DNA of 64,000 bases from positions 124,001-188,000 of the forward strand of contig NZ_MPDJ01000005.1 of NCBI RefSeq assembly GCF_001881565.1, given 5' to 3'. The first letter of the stretch is position 1. Each line of letters begins with the position of its first letter. Source of the stretch: Eisenbergiella tayi. GTDB lineage: Bacteria; Bacillota; Clostridia; Lachnospirales; Lachnospiraceae. The notes beneath the pieces are model-generated. The model saw only the letters and a program-made list of their open reading frames with translations. It made no database searches and was not told where the DNA came from. The translations under genes were made by a program, and so were the position numbers. Below, piece after piece: positions 1 to 9,337 of this stretch.

Positions 1-2270
1 GCATAACAGGCGGCATGGGATTTATTGAAAGCGTATTTGGCAAAATCCATCATTTCTTCATAAATGGTCCCCGCCACCTGCTCCGATATTCCGTTATTCA
101 CACAGCCCGGAACGCCTTCTTCTTCATTTCCGTAAATGAAATTGGCTCTTTCTTTTTCCATGACGGACTGTTTTTTCTTACTCATGGCACGGCGCACCAG
201 GTCACTTCGGCCCATGGTATACCCGCCCAGATCACGCACGATCTGCATAACCTGTTCCTGGTATACAATACAGCCGTAGGTAGGCTCCAGGATAGGCTGA
301 AGCTGCGGGCACAGATAAGTGATGCTTGCCGCATTGTTCTTCCCTTTGATATACCGGGGGATAAAATCCATGGGGCCGGGCCGGTACAGGGAAATCCCCG
401 CAATGATATCCTCCAGGTTCCGGGGCTTAAGCTCCTTCATGAAGTTCTTCATCCCGCCGCTTTCCAGCTGGAACACACCGTCGGTTCTTCCGGTGCCGAT
501 GGAATCCAGGACAGCCTTGTCGTTGAAATCAATATTATCGATATCCAGGCTGATATCCTTATCCTTTTTTATCAGCTTTACCGCATTCTGGATTACCGTC
601 AGGGTACGCAGCCCCAGGAAATCCATTTTCAGAAGCCCCAGCTCCTCCAGAGTGGTCATGGTAAACTGGGTGGTGATACAGCCGTCGGAGCCTCTGGAAA
701 GCGGAACGTATTCATCCGCGCTGGCCGGACAGATAACCACGCCGGCCGCATGCATGGAGGTATGCCTGGGAAGGCCCTCCAGACGCTTGCTCATATCGAT
801 AAGCACCTTTACCTGATCTTCGGTTTCATAGAGCTTCCTCAGCTCGGGATTGGCCTGCAGCGCCCTGTCAATGGTGACATTCAGCTCATTCGGTATCATT
901 TTGGCAATGCCGTCCACGTAGGAATAGGGGAGATCCATTACCCTTCCCACATCCCGGATAACCCCCTTCGCCGCCATGGTACCGAAGGTCACGATCTGGA
1001 CCACCTTCTCCGCTCCGTATTTCTTTCCCACATAATCTATGACCTCCTGCCGTCTTTCGAAGCAGAAGTCAATATCAATATCCGGCATGGAAACACGTTC
1101 CGGGTTAAGGAAACGTTCAAACAGCAGATTATATTTTATCGGATCAATGTTGGTAATTTTCAGGCAGTAGGATACGATACTTCCCGCCGCCGATCCTCTT
1201 CCCGGTCCGACCATGATATCGTTGCTCTTGGCATAATTGATAAAATCCCACACGATGAGGAAGTAATCCACATAACCCATACGCTGGATTATCCCCAGCT
1301 CATAGTCCAGCCGTTCTCTCAGCGTGCCGTCATCCTCCGGATAGCGTTCCTTCAGGCCGTCGGTGCAGAGCTTGTTCAGATAGCTCCAGGAATCATATCC
1401 CTCAGGCACTTCAAAATGAGGCAGCTTCGTCACGCCGAATTCGATTTCCACGTTGCAGCGGTCCGCAATGATCTGGGTATTCTCCACGGCTTCCCATGCA
1501 TAGGGGAACAGCCCCTTCATTTCTTCTTCGCTTTTCACATAATACTGGCCGCCCTCATACCGCATTCTGTCCTCATCAGCCAGCTTTTTGGCTGTCTGGA
1601 TGCACAGGAGGATATCATGGGGCTTTTCATCCTCCCGGTACGTATAATGCACATCGTTGGTAGCCACAAGAGGGATATCCAGCTCCTTGCTCATGGAAAG
1701 AAGCGCCGTGTTCACCGTACGCTGGGTGGGAATCCCATGATCCTGAAGTTCCAGGAAATAATTGTCCTTTCCAAAACAGGCCTGGTATTTCAGCGCCGCT
1801 TTTTTGGCTTCGTCAATCAGGCCTTTCTGGATATAGCGGGCCACCTCTCCTGCCAGACAGGCGGAAAGGGCTATGATACCCTCATGGTAACGGTTCAGGA
1901 TCTCCATATCCACCCTGGGCTTATAATAATAGCCTTCGGTGAAGCCTTTGCTCACGATTTTCATCAGATTGGCATAGCCGGTGTTGTTTTCCGCCAGAAG
2001 GACGAGATGGTAATACCGATCATCTCCGCCGGTCAGCTCTTTGTCAAACCGGGAATTGGGAGCCACATAAACCTCACAGCCGATGATAGGCTTGATCCCG
2101 GCCTCCTTGGCGGCCCTGTAGAAGTCGATAACCCCATACATAACGCCATGGTCGGTGATGGCCGCACTGTCCATCCCCAGCTCTTTTACCCTCTTCACAT
2201 ATTCCTTTATCTTATTCGACCCGTCCAGAAGACTGTACTCCGTATGGACGTGAAGATGTGCAAATGCCAT
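1..2270 (-). CDS. dnaE: DNA polymerase III alpha subunit, 5' part of gene (C-terminus beyond left edge)
   Basis: Catalytic subunit of the replicative DNA polymerase. About 756 codons are present and the frame is open to base 1, so the gene is cut by the window edge. The N-terminus carries the PHP domain (HLHVHTEYSLLDGS at residues 5-18, then TDHGVMYG). The catalytic Asp pair lies in PDIDIDFCFERR, and the third acidic residue in LLKMDFLGLRTL. No exonuclease insertion is seen in the PHP domain, so this is DnaE rather than PolC. The ATG at 2270 is preceded by GGAG and lies 3 bases after the upstream DUF89 gene, suggesting co-transcription. A 754-codon open frame on the other strand is a shadow of this gene. 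Confidence 0.97.
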   Translation of the reverse strand, partial: MAFAHLHVHTEYSLLDGSNKIKEYVKRVKELGMDSAAITDHGVMYGVIDFYRAAKEAGIKPIIGCEVYVAPNSRFDKELTGGDDRYYHLVLLAENNTGYANLMKIVSKGFTEGYYYKPRVDMEILNRYHEGIIALSACLAGEVARYIQKGLIDEAKKAALKYQACFGKDNYFLELQDHGIPTQRTVNTALLSMSKELDIPLVATNDVHYTYREDEKPHDILLCIQTAKKLADEDRMRYEGGQYYVKSEEEMKGLFPYAWEAVENTQIIADRCNVEIEFGVTKLPHFEVPEGYDSWSYLNKLCTDGLKERYPEDDGTLRERLDYELGIIQRMGYVDYFLIVWDFINYAKSNDIMVGPGRGSAAGSIVSYCLKITNIDPIKYNLLFERFLNPERVSMPDIDIDFCFERRQEVIDYVGKKYGAEKVVQIVTFGTMAAKGVIRDVGRVMDLPYSYVDGIAKMIPNELNVTIDRALQANPELRKLYETEDQVKVLIDMSKRLEGLPRHTSMHAAGVVICPASADEYVPLSRGSDGCITTQFTMTTLEELGLLKMDFLGLRTLTVIQNAVKLIKKDKDISLDIDNIDFNDKAVLDSIGTGRTDGVFQLESGGMKNFMKELKPRNLEDIIAGISLYRPGPMDFIPRYIKGKNNAASITYLCPQLQPILEPTYGCIVYQEQVMQIVRDLGGYTMGRSDLVRRAMSKKKQSVMEKERANFIYGNEEEGVPGCVNNGISEQVAGTIYEEMMDFAKYAFNKSHAACY

Positions 2271-2273
2271 GAA

Positions 2274-3143
2274 TTATGAACTCCTTTCCCGGACAAACAT
2301 GCCCTTATTTTTTTCCATTCCGAAACGCTTCCGGAACCAGTCGCACTTACATAAAAAAGAGTAGTAAATGTTCAGGCCGCAGCCATGCATGGTTTCAAAG
2401 TTGCCCTGTCCCTTTGCCACAATCACGTCCGCCTCCTCCAGAAGGCGCCTGGCGTCCGCTCCCACATAGTCCAGAGGCGTCCCTGCCACACCGCAGCCGT
2501 TATCCGTAATCCTGGCCGCCTTATCCAGGCCTGTCTGTATGGCATCCTCAATCGTGGCGTCATTCAGGGCCGCTTCTCCCCTCACCATGACGGTGATATC
2601 AAGGCCGGGGAAACGTTTCTTCAATTCTTCCACAGCCAGCTTGTCACAGACCACCTCTCCGCAGTTATCCGTCACATATATCATTTTCCGTGCCTTCCCC
2701 AGATCGGAAAGCATCTCTTCATATACCTTTTCATCCATACTGTCTCCGGCGGCCTTTTCCAACAGCTGAAACAGGGTTTCCTTCTCCACCTGCCCCGCCA
2801 TGCCGAAATCAATATAATTAGCCGCCCTGGCGAATACAAATGCCGTATGTAAGGGATCCTCCCCCGCTTCCATCACGGAACGGATATCCGGTTCCAGAGA
2901 TAGCATCAGCTCATTGAATTCTTTTTTTATCTCATCATAATCCGTAACCGGCCCGAAATACTGCCGGTATACCTCGTTGATCCTCTCCACCAGCACCGGG
3001 GCGGAATCCTCCGGGGCGCTTTCCCCAATAATCCGGGCGACCTGCCGCATATAGGCATCTCTATCCTCTTCTTTTCCTTTATCCCTGACTCTTTCTTCCT
3101 GCCTGTCCACAAGACAGCGCATACAGGATGCACATAATTTCAT
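2274..3143 (-). CDS. DUF89 family (ARMT1-like) damage-control phosphatase
   Basis: A 289-residue member of the DUF89 family, metal-dependent phosphatases thought to remove damaged or surplus phosphometabolites; the substrate here is unknown. The N-terminus has a Cys cluster (LCASCMRC) typical of the bacterial/archaeal branch. The metal-binding motif DNCGE lies near residue 156 and the GQGNFET motif near 246. A 16-codon upstream extension is open, but the ATG at 3143 fits the family N-terminus and has AAAGG upstream. It precedes dnaE with a 3-base gap, so the two are probably one transcript. A 310-bp hairpin element lies just upstream. Confidence 0.85.
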   Translation of the reverse strand: MKLCASCMRCLVDRQEERVRDKGKEEDRDAYMRQVARIIGESAPEDSAPVLVERINEVYRQYFGPVTDYDEIKKEFNELMLSLEPDIRSVMEAGEDPLHTAFVFARAANYIDFGMAGQVEKETLFQLLEKAAGDSMDEKVYEEMLSDLGKARKMIYVTDNCGEVVCDKLAVEELKKRFPGLDITVMVRGEAALNDATIEDAIQTGLDKAARITDNGCGVAGTPLDYVGADARRLLEEADVIVAKGQGNFETMHGCGLNIYYSFLCKCDWFRKRFGMEKNKGMFVRERSS

Positions 3144-3188
3144 ATTATTATCATACCTTTCCGTAATCCTTGCTGCCGGTTTATATAT

Positions 3189-3497
3189 CAATTATTTGTA
3201 ATTATCCAAAACCTCTCTGGGGGCCATACACCTGTACCTCCGGCCTTTTCGGGAATCCTTTTCCGCTGCTGCAGGCTCCGGCTATGCAGAGGATCCTGTA
3301 AGGGGCGTTATAAACACGCCGGTCCTTAGGCTGCGTCTTTTGCAGCCTTAGTACCGCTGCGTGGTTATCCGAGCGGAAGCGTCCCCTCTAAGGACCTCTG
3401 CATGGCCGGAGCCTGCAGCGGCGGAAAAGGATTCCCGAAAAGGCCGGAGGTACAGGTGTATGGCCCCAGAGAGGTTTTGGATAATTACAAATAATTG
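3189..3497 (+). repeat. Dispersed long-hairpin element, copy 1
   Basis: A ~309-nt imperfect palindrome. The two ~100-nt arms (3189-3288 and 3399-3497) are complementary with only a handful of mismatches, and they enclose a 110-nt core at 3289-3398. The core begins GAGGATCCT, which pairs with AGGACCTC around a bulged A. It holds a 14-bp inner stem (3321-3334 with 3342-3355, loop GTCTTTT) and a GC-GGAA-GC tetraloop at 3373-3380. Cores of the same design occur at 21340-21450 (minus), 38778-38887 and 42580-42688. No protein is encoded. It lies in the gap between the DUF89 gene and a small membrane-protein gene, antisense to both. Confidence 0.9.
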
Positions 3498-3567
3498 TAC
3501 CATGATTGAGCGGGCAAAACAATGCGGAAAAAAAGCACCGGCTATTAACCGGTGCTTTCCTGAAAAC

Positions 3568-3801
3568 TTACTTTCTTCTTATTAAATAGATCACGCTTCC
3601 GCAATATCCCATTACCAGGGAAATAAACGCCGCCATACCTTCTATATTTACAGGAAGTCCCAGCAGGCTCTTTGCCGCGGCCCCGATAAGCAGCCCGGCC
3701 GCCAGCCATACTATGGTACTTAAAAGCAAAATCAGTTTAGGCGGCAATTTGTACAGAAAAGCAAACTGACCTTTTTCCATGTCATATACCCTGTTTTCCA
3801 T
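3568..3801 (-). CDS. Small two-helix membrane protein of unknown function
   Basis: A 77-residue protein not recognised from any named family. The start at 3801 (MENRVYDMEKGQF) has a strong AGGAGG site and is preferred over an open 14-codon extension. Two hydrophobic helices are visible, about residues 23-43 (LILLLSTIVWLAAGLLIGAAA) and 52-72, joined by a short loop and followed by a basic tail (IRRK). This predicts a small integral membrane protein with a cytosolic C-terminus. It lies downstream of metK on the same strand but is separated from it and probably transcribed on its own. Confidence 0.6.
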   Translation of the reverse strand: MENRVYDMEKGQFAFLYKLPPKLILLLSTIVWLAAGLLIGAAAKSLLGLPVNIEGMAAFISLVMGYCGSVIYLIRRK

Positions 3802-3900
3802 ATAAATTCCTCCTTTCTGAATCAAGCGTAACAAATCCCACACTTTATATCTATCCGAAAAGAGAAAAATTTATGTAAAATCAAGGTAAAGTATTATGGT

Positions 3901-5109
3901 TTACAGATATTTTCTTAAAGCATCCGCTTTATCCAGCTTCTCCCAGGGCAAATCCAGATCATGGCGTCCGAAGTGTCCGTATGCTGCGGTCTGTTTGTAA
4001 ATGGGACGGCGCAGATCCAGCATTTTGATAATTCCCGCGGGCCTTAAGTCAAAGTTATCGCGGATGATTTCCACCAGCTTCTCATCGGAAAGCCTGCCTG
4101 TTCCGTAGGTATCCACCATGATGGAGGTAGGATGGGCCACACCGATGGCATAGGACAGCTGGATTTCACATTTATCGGCAAGGCCTGCCGCAACGATATT
4201 TTTCGCTACATAACGGGCCGCATACGCTGCGGAACGGTCAACCTTGGTGCAGTCCTTTCCGGAAAAAGCGCCGCCGCCGTGACGGGCATAGCCGCCGTAG
4301 GTATCCACGATGATCTTACGTCCTGTCAGGCCGCTGTCCCCGTTGGGTCCGCCGATGACAAAACGTCCGGTGGGGTTGATGAAAAACTTGGTTTCATCAT
4401 CGATCATCTCTGCGGGCAGAATGGGATCGAATACATATTTTTTTATGTCTTCATGGATTTGTTCCTGAGTCACATCCGCGTCATGCTGTGTGGAAAGCAC
4501 TACCGCTTCCAGGCGGACAGGCTTCTCATTTTCATCATATTCCACGGTGACCTGGCTCTTTCCGTCCGGTCTCAGATAAGGAAGGGTGCCGTTCTTACGT
4601 ACCTTGGTAAGCTGTCTCACCAGCTTATGGGCAAGGCTGATGGCATAAGGCATATACTCTTCTGTTTCGTTGGTGGCAAAACCGAACATCATTCCCTGAT
4701 CGCCTGCGCCGATGGCGTCAAGCTGGGCTTCTGTCATTTTATGCTCTGCCGATACTTTTTCTTCCTCTTTTGCTTCCAGAGCCTTATCCACGCCCATGGC
4801 AATGTCTGCGGACTGTTCGTCCAGCGCTACCATAACGCCGCAGGTGTTGGCGTCAAATCCGTATTCGGACTTGGTATAACCGATTTCCCTTACGGTATCG
4901 CGTACGATTTTCTGGATATCCACATAGGCGTTTGTGGTGATTTCGCCCATCACCAGAACAAGGCCCGTGGTGGTACAGGTTTCACAGGCCACACGGCTCA
5001 TGGGATCCTGCTCCATCAGTGCGTCAAGCACCGCATCGGAGATCGCATCGCACATTTTATCGGGATGCCCTTCCGTTACGGATTCGGATGTAAATAAATG
5101 TTTCTCCAT
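3901..5109 (-). CDS. metK: S-adenosylmethionine synthetase
   Basis: Makes S-adenosylmethionine from methionine and ATP in the cytosol. The 402-residue protein has the family signatures: HLFTSESVTEGHPDK at the N-terminus, the ATP-binding GAGDQGMMFGFA, and the loop GGGAFSGKDCTKVDRSAAY. The start at 5109 follows AAAGGAGG; an in-frame upstream extension is disregarded. A SAM-I riboswitch with its terminator lies between promoter and start, so expression should fall when SAM is plentiful. Confidence 0.98.
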   Translation of the reverse strand: MEKHLFTSESVTEGHPDKMCDAISDAVLDALMEQDPMSRVACETCTTTGLVLVMGEITTNAYVDIQKIVRDTVREIGYTKSEYGFDANTCGVMVALDEQSADIAMGVDKALEAKEEEKVSAEHKMTEAQLDAIGAGDQGMMFGFATNETEEYMPYAISLAHKLVRQLTKVRKNGTLPYLRPDGKSQVTVEYDENEKPVRLEAVVLSTQHDADVTQEQIHEDIKKYVFDPILPAEMIDDETKFFINPTGRFVIGGPNGDSGLTGRKIIVDTYGGYARHGGGAFSGKDCTKVDRSAAYAARYVAKNIVAAGLADKCEIQLSYAIGVAHPTSIMVDTYGTGRLSDEKLVEIIRDNFDLRPAGIIKMLDLRRPIYKQTAAYGHFGRHDLDLPWEKLDKADALRKYL

Positions 5110-5171
5110 TTTTCCTCCTTTGGACAATGATTTGTCCTGCAAATGCAGCATCAAAAAGTATTCTGCCGCAC

Positions 5172-5196
5172 AAAAAAGTCCGCTGTATAAGCGGAC
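5172..5196 (-). terminator. Riboswitch-controlled terminator before metK
   Basis: Stem GTCCGC/GCGGAC with loop TTATACA, followed on the minus strand by a run of six U. It sits just 3' of the SAM-I aptamer and is the expected expression platform, formed when SAM is bound. Confidence 0.85.
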
Positions 5197-5218
5197 CCGA
5201 TGTTAATGATAATCAAAT

Positions 5219-5318
5219 CCTCTTATTGTTCGAAAAGCTCGCTCAGGTTGGCACCTTCCTTTGAGGGGTTGCCGTGGCTTCACAGGTCCTATGTACCTCC
5301 ACCACTCTGAATAAGAGA
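5219..5318 (-). ncRNA. SAM-I (S-box) riboswitch
   Basis: Read on the minus strand, the leader has P1 CTCTTAT pairing with ATAAGAG, the GGTGGAGG segment, and the conserved ACCTGTGAAGCCACGGCAACC stretch that forms the SAM pocket and pseudoknot region. It is followed by an alternative terminator and then metK, the classical S-box target. Confidence 0.93.
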
Positions 5319-5358
5319 TGATACAATATTGAATTTTCTTATCTGTGACTACGCTCCT

Positions 5359-5387
5359 ACAATACACCATAAATATCTGTCTGTCAA
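5359..5387 (-). promoter_or_regulatory. Sigma-A promoter of metK
   Basis: Minus strand TTGACA, 17-base spacer, TATTGT. Transcription would begin about 35 bases before the riboswitch P1 helix. Confidence 0.75.
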
Positions 5388-5421
5388 CGGGACAAATTGA
5401 TAAAAATGTGCAATACGGTAT

Positions 5422-6714
5422 TCAGACTACTTTGAAACGGAATTTCTTGATATCTCTTTCATTGTCCACTTTTTCGATCTGCGCTCCGAGGCCGCGGAGC
5501 TTTTCCGGGAAATTCTCATAGCCTCTTTCGATATAGCGTATATCATCTACCGTGGAAACGCCTTCCGCCGCCAGAGCCGCTATCACCAGCGCTGCGCCTG
5601 CCCTGAGATCGGGAGCGGTAATACTGGCGCCTGTATATCTGGCAACCCCGTCAATGATGGCGGTATTCCCTTCCACCTTAATGCTGGCTCCCATCCTGGT
5701 GAGCTCATCCACATACTTGAAACGGTTCTCAAAAATACTTTCGGTAACAATGCTTGTCCCCTGGGAAAGTCCCAGCGCAACGGTGATCTGCGGCTGCATA
5801 TCCGTAGGGAAGCCGGGATAAGGCAGTGTCTTCACATGGGTATGGGTCAGAGGCCTGGAGGCAACAACTCTTACCGCATCGTCAGATTCTTCCACTTCAC
5901 AGCCGATTTCCATGAGCTTGGCGCTGATGGATTCCAGATGCTTGGGAATTACATTCTTAACAGTCACATCCCCCTGCGTCGCCGCAGCCGCGAACATAAA
6001 TGTCCCCGCCTCGATCTGATCCGGAATGATGGCATATTCTGTTTTGTGAAGCTTCTGTACGCCGCGGATACGGATCACATCCGTACCTGCGCCTTTAATA
6101 TTCGCTCCCATACTGTTCAGGAAATTGGCCAAATCAACAACATGGGGCTCTTTCGCCGCATTTTCAATAATAGTCATGCCGTCGGCCATGGCCGCCGCCA
6201 TCATCACGTTAATCGTAGCTCCGACGCTCACCACATCCATATATACATGGCTGCCCTTCAGGTTCGGCGCTTCTGTAATAATAAGTCCGTGCTCGATGCG
6301 CACATCGGCGCCCAGAGCCTTAAAGCCTTTGATATGCTGGTCAATCGGACGGCTTCCGATGTTGCAGCCGCCGGGAAGCGCAACCTCCGCTTTATTGTAT
6401 TTCCCCAAAAGCGCTCCCAGAAGATAATAGGAAGCCCTGATTTTTTTAATAAAATCATCCTCAATCACAAGATCATGGATATGGGATGCATTCACCTTGA
6501 CCGTATGCGGATCAACACGATCCACAATCACACCTATGCTCTGCATTGCCTGCAGCAGGATATTCGTGTCCCGCACGTCAGGCATATTTTCTATCAAAAC
6601 TGTTTCATCAGTCATAACCGAAGCTGCCAGTATGGCAAGCGCCGCATTCTTGGCACCGCCTATTTCCACTTCTCCGACAAGCGGATTTCCGCCTTCAACC
6701 ACATATTGTTCCAT
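5422..6714 (-). CDS. murA: UDP-N-acetylglucosamine 1-carboxyvinyltransferase
   Basis: First committed step of peptidoglycan synthesis: transfers enolpyruvate from PEP to UDP-GlcNAc in the cytosol. Its 430 residues match the family length. The N-terminus EIGGAKNAALAILAAS and the active-site loop LPGGCNIGSRPIDQH are clear; the Cys in GGC is the residue that reacts with PEP and is the target of fosfomycin. Clostridia often carry two MurA paralogues and only one is in this window. The start at 6714 has GAGG nearby. Its own promoter candidate lies about 220 bases upstream. Confidence 0.96.
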   Translation of the reverse strand: MEQYVVEGGNPLVGEVEIGGAKNAALAILAASVMTDETVLIENMPDVRDTNILLQAMQSIGVIVDRVDPHTVKVNASHIHDLVIEDDFIKKIRASYYLLGALLGKYNKAEVALPGGCNIGSRPIDQHIKGFKALGADVRIEHGLIITEAPNLKGSHVYMDVVSVGATINVMMAAAMADGMTIIENAAKEPHVVDLANFLNSMGANIKGAGTDVIRIRGVQKLHKTEYAIIPDQIEAGTFMFAAAATQGDVTVKNVIPKHLESISAKLMEIGCEVEESDDAVRVVASRPLTHTHVKTLPYPGFPTDMQPQITVALGLSQGTSIVTESIFENRFKYVDELTRMGASIKVEGNTAIIDGVARYTGASITAPDLRAGAALVIAALAAEGVSTVDDIRYIERGYENFPEKLRGLGAQIEKVDNERDIKKFRFKVV

Positions 6715-6936
6715 ATTAACCTCATTATGTATGCAGGCCGCGTATCAGATACTCTCGTTCGAGACAGTCCCATACAATACCAACATACCGATTCTTACTC
6801 ACGATTTTTGTTAACTGCAGATTATGCGCAGCATATACCGCCTGTTTAAATATTTATCGTTATGAATTATTATTGTCTGTCCTAAATTCTTTATGCAAAA
6901 CCCGATTAGTAAAATCTGACATACAAATTTTCGATT

Positions 6937-6965
6937 ATTATACCATATATACAAAACTTTTGCCA
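6937..6965 (-). promoter_or_regulatory. Candidate promoter upstream of murA
   Basis: The minus strand has TATAAT preceded by TGG, an extended -10 (TGGTATAAT), with a weak -35 TGGCAA 17 bases upstream. The rest of the 6715-7050 gap is AT-rich and shows nothing else recognisable. Confidence 0.5.
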
Positions 6966-7051
6966 CTTAATAATCCAAAAGCGATTATATCATATTTTTT
7001 TACTTTGTAAATGAGTAATTCCTTAAAGGGCAGGTAAACCCATAAATTTAC

Positions 7052-7114
7052 AAAAAAATCCCCTCTGACAAAGAGCGGAAACGAACTTGTCCGTAATCCG
7101 TACTATCAGAGGGG
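7052..7114 (-). terminator. Terminator of the M23 peptidase gene
   Basis: Minus strand CCCCTCTGA pairs with TCAGAGGGG around a ~38-base loop and is followed by ATTTTTTTG. Confidence 0.75.
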
Positions 7115-7125
7115 AAAAATAATTA

Positions 7126-8697
7126 TTAGTTGAGATATTTAAGCGGGTTGACCGCCTGTCCGTTTATACGTATTTCAAAATGCACATGAGGTCCCGTGCT
7201 GCGGCCGGTATTGCCGCTGAGAGCAATTTTCTGGCCCTGGCTGACCTGCTGTCCTACCGAAACCAGCACCTTGCTCAAATGTCCATAGCGGGTTTCCCGT
7301 CCGTCGGCATGCTGGATATAAACCACATACCCATAACCGCTGCCCCAGCCTGCCCTTGTAACCGTTCCGCCGGAAGATGCCATAACCGCCGTTCCCACCG
7401 GCGTCGCCCAGTCGATTCCCTGGTGATAGGTGGACGCGCCCTTGGTAGGAGCGCTTCTGCCCCCGAAATTGGATGAAAGGCGTCCGCCGGAAATCGGCTT
7501 GATATAGGTGGGAGGCACCTTGGTTCCTCTTTTTACAATCTTGGGAACCGCCTCATAATCCACTTCCTCCAGGATGATCTCCTCTCCCAATTCCTCTGCA
7601 TTCTTGTAAGTAATGACACTGGCCACCCTGCGGTGTCCTGCAGAAGGCTCCTGCACCACCTCCTGTTTGGTCGTATACCAGTCATCCACATCCACATACT
7701 GAACCGGCGCGTCATAGCTCTCCTCCGCATAAACCAGCTCTTCATGAATAACGGAAAGCTCCGGCTCCGGCACAGTTATAATCAGCTCATCGCCCACACG
7801 TATGGTGGATTCCGCACTTTCCAGGGAGGGATTGATAGCAACCAGTCCATCCACGGTGAGGCCGTTGTCCAATGCGATCTGGGAAAGAGTGTTTCCGGGC
7901 TGCACCTCATAGATCTGTTCCTTTTCCTGTTCCTTCGTCACCTGATCAATGGCATCGTTCAGGCTGGTAATTTCATCCTCCATGAGATAGGCTTCCACAA
8001 CCTCTACCGTATCCGCATAAGACAGCTTTTTCAGCCCATAGTCCAGAGTATCAAAATCACCCACAATCCCGGGTGCGGCAGCCTCGCATATCTCGTCCAT
8101 GAACAGGGCGATACCCGCGGCCGTATCCACCTCATCCGGATCCTTAAGCTCTTCCTTCCTGCAGATGGAAGTGGTAAGCACATTCAGCTCCCGCATCGGA
8201 TCCACCACAAGCTCCACTGCATATTCGCCTGTGGGATCGTATTTTTCCAGACAGGCATGAAGGAGTGCCAAAACCTCTTGGCTTGTCTTCAGATTTACCG
8301 TATATTCGTTAATCTTTACCGTGTATGCGTGCTGAAGTATTTTGCAGGTGCTGCTGCTTAATACCTCTTCCATATTCTTACGGATGGCATCCTCGCTGTC
8401 CACCCTGCCGACAACCATACGCCTGCCCTGAAGTTCCATGTCCGCCGTCATAAAAACCAGCTCCCCGCTGTCTCTCACAAGCTCTTCCCTTGCACTCTGA
8501 AGAAGCTCCTCCGCTTTTTCCGGCTCATCCGTGCATCCCACCAGCGTCCCGTTCAGCAGAATATCCGCCACATTATTTTCCCCGCGGACATATCTGCCGA
8601 AGGAGGGCACAAAAAGGACAGCGGCTGCTATAATGCAGAACGCCGTCAAAAGAAAGGTAGCTCTTAATCTTTTATAATATTTTGTAATACTTTCCAT
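7126..8697 (-). CDS. Membrane-anchored LysM/G5/M23 peptidoglycan endopeptidase
   Basis: A 523-residue cell-wall hydrolase. Order: a short cytosolic head, one signal-anchor helix (about residues 14-32), a ~220-residue region of unknown fold, a LysM repeat (about 258-305, YEVQPGNTLSQIALDNGL), a G5-like domain (about 310-395, ending IVKRGTKV), and a C-terminal M23 metallopeptidase. The M23 zinc ligands are visible in HQGIDWA and in the paired HVHFE motif, so it should be an active lysostaphin-type enzyme cutting peptide cross-links. It lies between murA and a flavin reductase gene and has its own terminator. Confidence 0.9.
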   Translation of the reverse strand: MESITKYYKRLRATFLLTAFCIIAAAVLFVPSFGRYVRGENNVADILLNGTLVGCTDEPEKAEELLQSAREELVRDSGELVFMTADMELQGRRMVVGRVDSEDAIRKNMEEVLSSSTCKILQHAYTVKINEYTVNLKTSQEVLALLHACLEKYDPTGEYAVELVVDPMRELNVLTTSICRKEELKDPDEVDTAAGIALFMDEICEAAAPGIVGDFDTLDYGLKKLSYADTVEVVEAYLMEDEITSLNDAIDQVTKEQEKEQIYEVQPGNTLSQIALDNGLTVDGLVAINPSLESAESTIRVGDELIITVPEPELSVIHEELVYAEESYDAPVQYVDVDDWYTTKQEVVQEPSAGHRRVASVITYKNAEELGEEIILEEVDYEAVPKIVKRGTKVPPTYIKPISGGRLSSNFGGRSAPTKGASTYHQGIDWATPVGTAVMASSGGTVTRAGWGSGYGYVVYIQHADGRETRYGHLSKVLVSVGQQVSQGQKIALSGNTGRSTGPHVHFEIRINGQAVNPLKYLN

Positions 8698-8721
8698 GAA
8701 TCCCGCTTTTCTTCCCGCAAA

Positions 8722-9291
8722 CTATTTTTTCTTCTTCGCAACACTGTATCCAAACTTACCTATTGCCTTGCCCAGGGCAAAATACATACCGTGGGAATAG
8801 CATATAGGATCGGCTTTCTCCAGATGGAACCGGTTATTCTTGTCCAGATACGCCTCATCCACGCTGACGGATACCACCTCCGCCACAAACATGGTATGGC
8901 TTCCCAGAGCCATAGCCTGCCTGACCCTGCATTCCAGACTAACCGGGCTTTCCTTTATAAGAGGCGCCTTCACTGCCTTCCCCGGAACCGGGGTCAGGTG
9001 TGCCTCCTTCCATTTATCCGTATCCCTGCCGCTCTTCACGCCGCACAGATCCGTGGCAAAAGCCAGCTTCTGCGTGGTCAGGTTAATGACAAATTCCCCT
9101 GTTTCCTGCAGCATGGCATAAGAATATCTTTCCGGCCGGACCGAAATCGAAACCATGGGAGGATTGCTGCATACGGTTCCCGCCCACGCTACGGTAAGAA
9201 TATTGCTGTTCCCGGCCTTATCGGCACAGCTTACCATAACCGCCGGAAGCGGGTACAGCATATTGCCGGGCTTCCACTCTTGCTTTCCCAT
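8722..9291 (-). CDS. Flavin reductase-like (flavoredoxin) protein
   Basis: A 189-residue FMN-binding protein of the flavin reductase-like family (PF01613). The family N-terminus LYPLPAVMVSCADKAGNSNILTVAW leads into the SNPPMVSISVRPERYSY motif. A final KKKK tail is present. Such proteins pass electrons between ferredoxin or NAD(P)H and flavin in anaerobes; the partner cannot be read from the neighbourhood. The M23 gene follows 24 bases later and could share the transcript. Confidence 0.85.
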   Translation of the reverse strand: MGKQEWKPGNMLYPLPAVMVSCADKAGNSNILTVAWAGTVCSNPPMVSISVRPERYSYAMLQETGEFVINLTTQKLAFATDLCGVKSGRDTDKWKEAHLTPVPGKAVKAPLIKESPVSLECRVRQAMALGSHTMFVAEVVSVSVDEAYLDKNNRFHLEKADPICYSHGMYFALGKAIGKFGYSVAKKKK

Positions 9292-9337
9292 TGAATCCGC
9301 CTTGCTCCTTCCTGTCTATGTTCATGCAGAAACTTTC

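Noticed and set aside
15..2279. 754-codon open frame on the plus strand
   Set aside because: It lies fully antisense to dnaE, whose motifs are clear; the protein has no family features and arises from the codon pattern of dnaE.
3189..3497. Interpretation of the long hairpins as ordinary terminators
   Set aside because: No U-tract follows, the core is non-palindromic and conserved in four places, and copies 1 and 3 lie antisense to the genes around them.
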